From Clostridiales bacterium (GTDB taxonomy: Bacteria > Bacillota > Clostridia > Christensenellales > CAG-917), in the NCBI GenBank assembly GCA_014799525.1, contig JAAVHW010000075.1, forward strand, positions 1 to 5,074: a stretch of 5,074 nucleotides of DNA, given 5' to 3'. How positions within the stretch are numbered: position 1 is the stretch's first letter; the number at the start of each line of letters is the position of its first letter. Below are positions 1 through 5,074 of the stretch, piece after piece. The translations under genes were made by a program, and so were the position numbers. Under the pieces are notes generated by a model. It was given only the letters and a program-made list of their open reading frames with translations, was not told the origin of the DNA and made no database searches.

Positions 1-1
1 T

Positions 2-265
2 GAACTTTGTATTAGATATGTGTACGAAATCAAACCACTATTCAAAAAGTATGTTGAAAGAAGATTTAACATTGAAGAAAAAGATATAGATGATAAATTG
101 ACAAAGATATGTATAAGGTTGAATGGCAAAAATGAATGCAGTCTTTCTTTAGTCAAAAGACGTAATAACTGTGCTCATAAGTGTCAACAAAGCGAGGAGC
201 AATGTGATGGAAGTTTTTTCAATGTGTTGGAATTTTTCAAGTTGTGGAAAGAAATCTTCCATTAG
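2..265 (+). CDS. C-terminal fragment of a HEPN-like domain protein (5' end outside window)
   Basis: The frame is open from the first complete codon at position 2 to a TAG at 263-265, giving at least 87 residues. A GTG at position 20 could start a short protein, but no convincing Shine-Dalgarno precedes it and the frame stays open upstream, so I read this as the tail of a longer gene. The notable motif is R-N-N-C-A-H, encoded at 161-178 and preceded by the hydrophobic stretch SLSLVKR. HEPN-fold proteins (RNases, toxins, defence proteins) carry a conserved R-x4-6-H, often with Asn after Arg and Ala before His, near the last helices; the arrangement here fits. A final amphipathic helix (FFNVLEFFKLWKEIF) follows. 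Five Cys lie in the last 60 residues. Base composition is about 30% GC against about 50% in the genes to the right, suggesting recent acquisition. HEPN assignment is inference from one motif; the upstream domain that would show its job is missing. Confidence 0.6.
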   Translation, partial: ELCIRYVYEIKPLFKKYVERRFNIEEKDIDDKLTKICIRLNGKNECSLSLVKRRNNCAHKCQQSEEQCDGSFFNVLEFFKLWKEIFH

Positions 266-286
266 TAAAATCTCAGTTATATATAT

Positions 287-316
287 ACAAAAACGCCGTT
301 TAAACGGCGTTTTTGT
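287..316. terminator. Bidirectional intrinsic terminator between converging genes
   Basis: A perfect 15-bp inverted repeat (287-301 with 302-316) has a GC-rich core, ACGCCGTTT/AAACGGCGT, flanked by an A run on the left and a T run on the right. Each strand therefore reads as a stem followed by five U residues. It lies 21 nt after the stop of the plus-strand HEPN-like gene and 20 nt after the stop of the minus-strand phosphoesterase gene, so it can end transcription from both sides. The centre TTTAAA will form a small loop rather than pair fully. Confidence 0.88.
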
Positions 317-336
317 GTATATTAAGTGATTTGTTG

Positions 337-1323
337 TTATTTGATTGAGTCGAGCGGCAGAAGCTTTACGTTAAACGAGCCGTCGTCAAATATGTCAATG
401 AGTGTGCCGCCGCGCTGGGTGTGCTTTTTCATTATTCCCTTGTAGGCGAGATAGTCTATCGACATTCCGTAGGTGAGGCGTATGCCTTGATAGGTTATAG
501 AAAGCGTGTTGAGGTGGTCGTGTCCCATAAACATACCCTTACAGCTTCCGAGCTTCACCATTTCGCCAAAGAACTTGCCTTCCTTGGTTTTGGGGTATCC
601 AAAGTAGTTGTCCTTCTCCTGTACGAAGCCGAGATGATAGGTGGCTTCACCGCTTCCGTTGTAGCACTTTTCCCAGCCTTCCTTGAATTCCTTTGGTGGA
701 ATGTGGAAGAATGCAAGAGATTTTGCAGGATTGCCGTTTTCGCCAAGCTCCGTGACGGTGCGCTTATACCAATCAATCTGGTCGTCATGAATGACGTCAA
801 AGCCGCTGAAGAAGGTTTTTGAGAGATACATATTGCTGTCCAAAAACATGAGCGCGGTGTTGAGCGTGCCGTCCGCATTGTTGAGCTTTATGCAGTAGTT
901 GCCAAGCCCTGTAAGTCCCTTTTCACCTTTTTGAAAGTGGCACTTTGGTTGCTTCATGTAGTAGCTTGCAAGATGCTCCTTGTCATAAAATGCGAAGCTC
1001 TCGGTGTCGTGATTGCCAAATACGAGCGTCCATTCTACGCCGAGCTTGTTCATAAGCTCCGCGAACCTGCGCGTTCCCTTCATATTGTTGAAGGTGCCGC
1101 TCCAAGGGAATAGTGGATAGCAAACGTCGCCAGTTACGACAACGAAGTCCGCATTTGCCGCTTTGACTATCTTCTCGACAGCGGCAAGTGCGAGCTTATC
1201 CTTTTTAATGCTGAACAGACCGCCGCCGATGTGAACGTCGGTGAGCTGCAAAATTCTGAACGGTCTATCTGCGGCTTTTGTGATTACGGTGTGTCCGTCT
1301 TTCTTTTCAAAGATTGCATTCAT
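337..1323 (-). CDS. Dcr2-like calcineurin-type metallophosphoesterase
   Basis: This 328-residue protein belongs to the calcineurin-like (Metallophos) phosphoesterase family. The dinuclear metal-site motifs are all present in order: D-x-H at D29/H31 (LTDVHIGG), GD at D66 (VVVTGDV), GNHD at N104/H105, a lone His at H207 (AFFHIPP) and GHDH at H268/H270. Features such as FFHIPPKEF, the GHDHLN segment followed by a G-I-x-L-x-Y-G strand, and a late RGG resemble the Dcr2/purple-acid-phosphatase-related subgroup. There is no signal peptide or membrane segment, so it is probably cytoplasmic and hydrolyses a phosphomonoester or phosphodiester; the substrate cannot be told. The ATG start has AAGGA 7 nt upstream, lying over the last codons and stop of the symporter gene. 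Only 3 nt separate the two genes, so they are co-transcribed and may be translationally coupled. The gene is followed by the terminator at 287-316. Confidence 0.93.
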   Translation of the reverse strand: MNAIFEKKDGHTVITKAADRPFRILQLTDVHIGGGLFSIKKDKLALAAVEKIVKAANADFVVVTGDVCYPLFPWSGTFNNMKGTRRFAELMNKLGVEWTLVFGNHDTESFAFYDKEHLASYYMKQPKCHFQKGEKGLTGLGNYCIKLNNADGTLNTALMFLDSNMYLSKTFFSGFDVIHDDQIDWYKRTVTELGENGNPAKSLAFFHIPPKEFKEGWEKCYNGSGEATYHLGFVQEKDNYFGYPKTKEGKFFGEMVKLGSCKGMFMGHDHLNTLSITYQGIRLTYGMSIDYLAYKGIMKKHTQRGGTLIDIFDDGSFNVKLLPLDSIK

Positions 1324-1326
1324 GAA

Positions 1327-3036
1327 TTATTCCTTGTCCTCAAACATCTGTGTGTCAGCTATATCGCTGTCAGCGGCAACGAGCTGCTCCGCGTTGTCGG
1401 AGTCAACAAAGTTATCCGTATTTTGGGTAAAGTCGGATTCCGTATCAATGGGGTTGCCGTCCTCGTCATACTTGGAAGGGTCTACAACGTCATCAGGATT
1501 GACCTTGCCGTACAGCTCCGCAACCATTGCTTGACGCTCTTCCTCTTCCTCGGGGGTGAGGGTCGCGCCCGACTTTCTCGTGTCAATAAAGTAGCGCATA
1601 CGCTCAAGCTTTTTGCTCGTAACCTTATACTTGAAGGAAGCGAACAGTGCGATAGAAATGAATACCGCAATTGAGATGCCAAGCACGAGCTTGATTGCAA
1701 GCAGAGCCGAATCGGGCTGAGTGATATAAGTTGTTGCGCTGTCGTCAGTGATGTAGCCTGCGCCCGACATTATCCAACCTACAAGACCTACGCCGAATGC
1801 GCCAGCGACCTTACGCGCAAGCGTCATCATGCCGCTATACGTACCTGTAGGACGAGCGCCAGTTGCCATTTCTGCAACGTCGAGGGTATCGGGGAAGATA
1901 ATCCAAGGCATCATCTGTGCGCCGCCGAAGCCCAAGCCCATGATGAGTGCAACGATAGGTACGAGTACGGGAGGAGTCCAGCTCGGGTCCATAACCGCAA
2001 GCATTATTCCGCCTGCGATGTAGAAGGGCAAGCCCATACGGAATGCGAATGCCTTGCTCTTTTTGTCCATCATAACGCGGGCGAGAGGGAATGCAACCAC
2101 TGCCGCGACCATGAGAGGCGCAACGATGAACATTGATGACATATCCATGCCGAACAGCTTATATCCGTGCCATACGTCCGTTGCGTAGTATACTGCGAGT
2201 GCGGAAATCATATCCATGCACATGAACGCAGTTGCGTACATCAATATGTGCCAACGGTATGAGCGGTTTTTGTAGGGAACAATATAGCTCTTTACAAAAC
2301 GCTTTAGATTGAACTTTTGTTTTGGGGTTGTCGGCTTAATACGTTCCTTGACGAAGAGTCCGCAGAGGATAAGTCCGCCGCCGAACAGTGTGCCGAATAT
2401 TACGACAAGCACAATCCAGAATACAGGACCGCTTATCTTTGGGAAGAAGAGATATCCGTCCTCGCTTATTAGAGCTTCGAGAAGCACGAGGGGTACAACG
2501 TACGCGATACCCGAAGCGGCTGCGGTGAACACGAGCTTCACGGTATTGGTGTTGTTTCGTTCCTTAAAGGACGGCGTAATATCGCTTGCCATGGACGTAT
2601 ACGGGACTTGTGAAAGGGTAGAGCAGGTGTTCCAAAGCAAGTACATTATGACTATGTATGCAGTATATCCGCCGACTGAAACGCCCCAGTCTCGCAATGG
2701 CATAAACAGCAGGAACAGTGCGATAATAATAGATATGCCGCCAAAGAACATATACGGCTTACGTCTGCCCCACTTGCCGCGGGTGTTGTCGCTGATGAAG
2801 CCCATAAACGGGTCGGAGATAGCGTCCCACAACTTTGCGACCATCATGATTGTAGAAGCAACGGCAGGAATAATTCCGCCATACTTTGTCATAAAGCCGA
2901 GCATAACACAGGACATAAGCGCAACGCCGCCGCCGTCCATAAGTCCGCCCGCACCGTAACAGAGCTTTTCTTTTAGAGGTACTCTGTCCTCGGGACGAAT
3001 GTCGCTTGTCGCGACTGTTGAATCGTGTTTTTTCAT
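1327..3036 (-). CDS. GPH-family (MelB-like) sugar:cation symporter, MFS fold, with acidic C-terminal tail
   Basis: This 569-residue polytopic membrane protein has the glycoside-pentoside-hexuronide:cation symporter signature at residues 70-95: W-D-A-I-S-D-P-x-M-G, then D-N-T-R-x-x-W-G-R-R-K-P. D71 and D75 align with the cation-site aspartates D55 and D59 of E. coli MelB. A second family hallmark, GARPTGTYSG followed by LARKVAGAFGVGLVGWI, lies near 393-422. About 12 transmembrane helices are expected between residues 25 and 470. In an ungapped alignment from the WDA motif, MelB D35 corresponds to K51 and MelB D124 to about Q143, so coupling chemistry may differ. The last roughly 95 residues are a hydrophilic, strongly acidic extension, making the protein longer than the usual 450-500. 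The N-terminus is short and cytoplasmic. The start is ATG with AAGGGAG close upstream. It is first gene of an operon with the phosphoesterase. Substrate is unknown (sugar, glycoside or hexuronide by family). Confidence 0.93.
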   Translation of the reverse strand: MKKHDSTVATSDIRPEDRVPLKEKLCYGAGGLMDGGGVALMSCVMLGFMTKYGGIIPAVASTIMMVAKLWDAISDPFMGFISDNTRGKWGRRKPYMFFGGISIIIALFLLFMPLRDWGVSVGGYTAYIVIMYLLWNTCSTLSQVPYTSMASDITPSFKERNNTNTVKLVFTAAASGIAYVVPLVLLEALISEDGYLFFPKISGPVFWIVLVVIFGTLFGGGLILCGLFVKERIKPTTPKQKFNLKRFVKSYIVPYKNRSYRWHILMYATAFMCMDMISALAVYYATDVWHGYKLFGMDMSSMFIVAPLMVAAVVAFPLARVMMDKKSKAFAFRMGLPFYIAGGIMLAVMDPSWTPPVLVPIVALIMGLGFGGAQMMPWIIFPDTLDVAEMATGARPTGTYSGMMTLARKVAGAFGVGLVGWIMSGAGYITDDSATTYITQPDSALLAIKLVLGISIAVFISIALFASFKYKVTSKKLERMRYFIDTRKSGATLTPEEEEERQAMVAELYGKVNPDDVVDPSKYDEDGNPIDTESDFTQNTDNFVDSDNAEQLVAADSDIADTQMFEDKE

Positions 3037-3039
3037 AAA

Positions 3040-3046
3040 CTCCCTT
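3040..3046 (-). promoter_or_regulatory. Ribosome binding site of the symporter gene
   Basis: The minus strand reads AAGGGAG 3 nt before the ATG at 3036, or AAGGG with a 5-nt gap depending on the register used. It is a strong Shine-Dalgarno and supports the ATG start. No alternative start with a better site is visible nearby. Confidence 0.7.
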
Positions 3047-3077
3047 ATTTTCCTTTATAAAGATATTAAGTAAATAT

Positions 3078-3106
3078 ATATTATCATACAAGAAAGGCTT
3101 TGCCAA
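3078..3106 (-). promoter_or_regulatory. Putative sigma-A promoter of the symporter-phosphoesterase operon
   Basis: On the minus strand TTGGCA (3106-3101) is followed after 17 nt by TAATAT (3083-3078), or after 15 nt by GATAAT (3085-3080), a better -10 match with a short spacer. The surrounding DNA is very AT-rich. The site lies just after the terminator of the upstream unit and would give a leader of roughly 35 nt before the ATG at 3036. No clear operator palindrome overlaps it. Confidence 0.55.
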
Positions 3107-3134
3107 TATTAAAATACTGGAAATGCGGAATTTG

Positions 3135-3163
3135 TAAAAAATTGCGCCCGCTTAGAGCGCAAT
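3135..3163 (-). terminator. Intrinsic terminator after the MBL-fold hydrolase gene
   Basis: The minus strand folds as ATTGCGCTC, loop TAAGC, GGGCGCAAT (9 bp with one G-U pair, 3163-3141) followed at once by a run of six U. It lies 85 nt past the stop codon of the MBL-fold gene and about 30 nt upstream of the promoter of the next operon. It therefore separates two transcription units on the same strand. Confidence 0.88.
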
Positions 3164-3247
3164 CAAAATTGTGACAATGCAGTGGTAGTGGTGATAGTGC
3201 TCTATAGCTGCATAATTTAGCCTTTGCGTAAGGCAAATATAACTTGC

Positions 3248-4573
3248 TTAAAACATATGGCTTACGGCGGCGGTCACTGCAAAGAGCAGTTCGATTTGAG
3301 AATCGTTTGAAAATTGCGCCTGCGTTTTGGCAGCTTCATTATCCGCGCCGATAAGGTTGACGGCTTGCTCAACCTCAGTTTCCATAGCAAAGTTCAAATT
3401 GCTTTCACTGTCTATCGTAAGTACGATAGTGCCGTTTGTGTCCGTGCGGTATACCGTCATATTGCGTGCCGCAAATCTGTCAAGCGTAGCTTGTCTTGGA
3501 TGGACAAATGTGTTGCCGTTTTTATTGCAGCTAATGACTGCGTATTCGCATTTTACAGCGTCAAGGAATTTGTCGCTTGACGAGGTTTCGCTTCCGTGAT
3601 GACCGACCTTAAGCACGTCGCAGTCAAGCTCGCCGTTTATTCTGCGGACAAAGGTTTGCTCGCTTCCCTTATCCTCGTTGCTGTCACCCGTGAACACTAC
3701 GCGGCGGTTGTTGTATTCAAGTATGCCAATAGGGGAGATAGCGTTCTTTTGGTGCGCGGTATTCAGCTTTGTGGTTGCATAGTATTCTTCCGTCGGGCAG
3801 TAGAACGTAAGACGGAAGGTTGTATCCGTTATAATTATGCTGTTTGTGCTTTCGTCCTTATCCATATTGAGATGTATCGTGCAGTTCTCCTCGGTGAGAG
3901 CGGCAATAAAGAAGCGCGCATAGGTCTGACTTGTGATGGTATCCTCATCGGTAAACATAGCCAATTTTTCAGCGTCCAAATCTGCAATTTGGTTTTGCAG
4001 CGCAAGCGCGGTGTTGCTCGTCCCTGTTGGAGCGGCGAGTACGTTTGGCATATAGATGTTTTCAATCTCGAAGTCATAGATAATCTCGTCCATGTTATCC
4101 ACATGGTCCTCGTCACAGTGCGTGAGCATGAGATGATTTATCTTGCCATCGGGGTTGAGGTCGCTGAGATACTTTTTGGTTTTGTTGTAGTCATAGCCAG
4201 TGCTTTTGTTGCCGCAGTCAATAAGCATATCCGTTTTGTCTTCGTCGGGGAATTGGATATAAATGCAGTCGCCTTGACCTACGTTTATGAAGTGAACGCG
4301 AAGCTCACCCTCTCCAAGCTCAAGAGAGGGCAGATTGCTTGAGTTGCCGCCATTTTGCGCGCCGCCGTTCGGATTGGACGTAGTTGAGTCGTCATCCGAA
4401 TCGCCGCCTTGAACATTGTCGGTGTTGACTTCGCCGAATATGCCATCCTTAATCTGATTCCACGTGCTTGGGAATGCAAAGTAAAGCACACAGAATGCAA
4501 TGGCAACAATAAGTATAATCGCAATAACCGCGATGATAAGTGATTTGCTTGAACGAGCGTGTTGTCTTGACAT
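3248..4573 (-). CDS. Membrane-anchored ComEC/Rec2-like MBL-fold hydrolase
   Basis: This 441-residue protein matches the stand-alone metallo-beta-lactamase domain related to the C-terminal part of the DNA-uptake protein ComEC. Residues 12-34 are a hydrophobic signal anchor after a basic N-terminus (RQHARSSK), without a lipobox; then comes a Gly/Asn/Ser/Asp linker to about residue 90. The catalytic domain shows HFINVGQGD (94-102), LIDCGN (D119), the metal motif THCDEDH (H152, D154, D156, H157), VFTGDS (D297), KVGHHGS (H325/H326) and a late HP (H358). The domain should sit outside the membrane and act as a hydrolase, perhaps a nuclease or phosphodiesterase, on an unknown substrate. The usual Gly-Gly after the DH is replaced by Val-Asp-Asn. 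About 50 residues follow the last domain strand and end in a hydrophobic stretch. I chose the ATG at 4573 because AGGGG lies 9 nt upstream; a TTG at 4579 would be only 3 nt away. It is a single-gene unit with its own promoter and terminator, and no competence genes adjoin it. Confidence 0.9.
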   Translation of the reverse strand: MSRQHARSSKSLIIAVIAIILIVAIAFCVLYFAFPSTWNQIKDGIFGEVNTDNVQGGDSDDDSTTSNPNGGAQNGGNSSNLPSLELGEGELRVHFINVGQGDCIYIQFPDEDKTDMLIDCGNKSTGYDYNKTKKYLSDLNPDGKINHLMLTHCDEDHVDNMDEIIYDFEIENIYMPNVLAAPTGTSNTALALQNQIADLDAEKLAMFTDEDTITSQTYARFFIAALTEENCTIHLNMDKDESTNSIIITDTTFRLTFYCPTEEYYATTKLNTAHQKNAISPIGILEYNNRRVVFTGDSNEDKGSEQTFVRRINGELDCDVLKVGHHGSETSSSDKFLDAVKCEYAVISCNKNGNTFVHPRQATLDRFAARNMTVYRTDTNGTIVLTIDSESNLNFAMETEVEQAVNLIGADNEAAKTQAQFSNDSQIELLFAVTAAVSHMF

Positions 4574-4582
4574 AATCAAGTA

Positions 4583-4587
4583 CCCCT
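4583..4587 (-). promoter_or_regulatory. Ribosome binding site that fixes the MBL gene start
   Basis: The minus strand reads AGGGG 9 nt before the ATG at 4573 and only 3 nt before the in-frame TTG at 4579. Normal Shine-Dalgarno spacing favours the ATG, which shortens the protein by two residues relative to the longest open frame. Confidence 0.7.
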
Positions 4588-4605
4588 AAATTGTATTACG
4601 CCCAC

Positions 4606-4634
4606 ATTATACTATTTTTCGAGCATTTGCGCAA
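4606..4634 (-). promoter_or_regulatory. Putative sigma-A promoter of the MBL-fold hydrolase gene
   Basis: A perfect TATAAT (4611-4606, minus strand) is preceded, at exactly 17 nt, by TTGCGC (4634-4629), which keeps the TTG of the -35 consensus but not its last three bases. The predicted start of transcription, near 4599, gives a leader of about 25 nt. The weak -35 could mean activator help, but no operator is evident. Confidence 0.7.
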
Positions 4635-4683
4635 CACAAGAATTTTGAACGCCACAATTGTCAAATCAGCCCACAATACAACG

Positions 4684-4730
4684 AAATACAGAGTTTATCG
4701 CTTGATTTAGCGCGATAAACTCGCGTATTT
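4684..4730. repeat. Long imperfect hairpin, possible terminator of the Cys-rich gene
   Basis: An 11-bp perfect stem (4691-4701 with 4712-4722, arm GAGTTTATCGC) encloses a 10-nt loop. It is extended by a further 6 bp (AAATAC 4684-4689 with GTATTT 4725-4730) across a small 1/2-nt internal loop. It lies 60 nt past the stop of the Cys-rich gene and 50 nt upstream of the MBL promoter, the right place for a minus-strand terminator. On that strand, however, it ends in GTATTTCG rather than a clean U run, so termination would be weak or factor-assisted. A protein-binding site is the alternative. Confidence 0.6.
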
Positions 4731-4789
4731 GCAATATGAGAAATATGCCACATAAAATTCTTATGATGTGAATGGTGGGACTTTTATGT

Positions 4790-5074
4790 TCACTTCTTGC
4801 GCCTTTTGAAATCAAAAAGCAATTCCTGTATGGCATCATCATCGTCCTCTTCCAAAATCTGTTTCAATTGCGACAGCAGGTCAACATGCTCAGCAACGGC
4901 AATCAACGCCGCATGCCTTCTGTCAATTCGTCCATAGAACATGGTGGTATATTTCTCGCAACACTCCTGCTTGTCAACAGTAGCTTTCTTTTTTGTGCAA
5001 AGCCCTATATCGCACTTATCAAATTGCTTGTAGCCCTTTGTGTAATACGGCTTATAATGCTTGCATCTGTAACA
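4790..5074 (-). CDS. C-terminal fragment of a cysteine-rich, probably zinc-binding protein (5' end outside window)
   Basis: Read from the right edge, the minus strand is open for 94 codons to a TGA at 4792-4790, with no start codon that would give a normal gene, so the beginning lies beyond the window. The visible part opens with CYRCKHY and has Cys at fragment positions 1, 4, 21, 26, 38 and 39: C-x2-C, then C-x4-C, then a CC pair. This spacing suggests a structural metal site. Residues about 50-94 look helical (DRRHAALIAVAEHVDLLSQL), with an EEDDDD patch and a basic RRKK end. I do not recognise the family. Small Cys-rich proteins of this style are common in prophages and other mobile elements, but that is only a hint. 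GC is about 42%, lower than the MBL gene. The coding reading is supported by a stop-free frame and sensible residue composition. Confidence 0.65.
   Translation of the reverse strand, partial: CYRCKHYKPYYTKGYKQFDKCDIGLCTKKKATVDKQECCEKYTTMFYGRIDRRHAALIAVAEHVDLLSQLKQILEEDDDDAIQELLFDFKRRKK

Noticed and set aside
20..265. Stand-alone 81-residue gene starting at GTG 20
   Set aside because: The frame is open upstream to the window edge, no convincing Shine-Dalgarno precedes the GTG, and the HEPN-like motif is expected near the end of a longer domain, so a partial gene is more likely.
421..822. Plus-strand 133-residue open frame
   Set aside because: It lies wholly within the phosphoesterase gene on the opposite strand, whose frame carries all the catalytic motifs. 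It is a shadow frame.
2309..2959. Plus-strand 216-residue open frame
   Set aside because: It is antisense to the symporter gene, rich in Pro, Ser and Ile as expected from reading membrane-helix codons backwards, and shows no domain.
3177..3234. Short inverted repeats ATGCAG/CTGCAT (3177-3182 and 3208-3213) and hairpin GCCTT-TGCGT-AAGGC (3220-3234), with a GTGGTAGTGGTGATAGTG low-complexity run
   Set aside because: The stems are only 5-6 bp, there is no U tract, and a clearly better terminator follows at 3135-3163. I see no structured RNA or riboswitch-like pattern here.
4095..4103. Perfect DnaA-box sequence TTATCCACA
   Set aside because: It is a single copy inside the MBL-fold coding region, where it encodes the conserved H-V-D-N part after the metal motif. 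There is no AT-rich unwinding region or second box, so it is probably chance.
3596..4342. Plus-strand 248-residue open frame
   Set aside because: It is antisense to the MBL-fold gene, which has complete motifs. No ribosome binding site or family feature supports the plus-strand reading.
4750..4789. 8-bp inverted repeat ACATAAAA/TTTTATGT just after the stop of the Cys-rich gene
   Set aside because: The arms are pure AT apart from one pair and are separated by 24 nt, so a stable stem is unlikely and chance pairing in AT-rich intergenic DNA is probable.

Overview
The window looks like a chromosomal segment of an uncultured, probably gut-associated, low-to-mid GC Firmicute (Bacillota, class Clostridia; order uncertain). 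This is inferred from protein style (a GPH-family sugar symporter, a Dcr2-type phosphatase, a membrane-anchored ComEC-like metallo-beta-lactamase protein), from sigma-A-like promoters with -10 boxes close to TATAAT, from GGAG-type ribosome binding sites and from classic hairpin-plus-U-tract terminators. No taxonomic marker gene is present, so the assignment is soft.

Layout, left to right. (1) Positions 2-265 (+): the 3' end of a gene entering from the left. It is much more AT-rich (about 30% GC by hand count) than the neighbouring genes (about 50%) and carries an R-N-x-x-A-H motif typical of HEPN-fold ribonuclease or nucleic-acid-associated domains. (2) Positions 287-316: a perfect 15-bp palindrome with A and T runs, a bidirectional terminator between converging genes. 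(3) Positions 337-1323 and 1327-3036 (both -): a two-gene operon, with a GPH/MelB-like cation:sugar symporter first and a Dcr2-like calcineurin-type metallophosphoesterase 3 nt behind it. Its promoter is at about 3078-3106. (4) Positions 3135-3163 (-): a strong intrinsic terminator that closes the next transcription unit. (5) Positions 3248-4573 (-): a single-gene unit encoding a membrane-anchored extracytoplasmic ComEC/Rec2-like MBL-fold hydrolase, with a well-formed promoter at 4606-4634. (6) Positions 4684-4730: a long imperfect hairpin. (7) Positions 4790-5074 (-): the 3' end of a cysteine-rich, probably zinc-binding protein gene that leaves the window to the right. It contains no start codon that gives a long ORF, so it is easily missed.

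How the parts relate. The symporter and phosphoesterase are almost certainly co-transcribed and may form a small uptake/processing module, but no substrate can be read from sequence. The MBL protein is transcribed separately. No CRISPR array, tRNA, rRNA, insertion sequence or complete novel system is visible. The most suggestive items are the two truncated edge genes: the AT-rich HEPN-like gene (possible defence or toxin locus) and the Cys-rich gene. Both need flanking sequence to interpret.
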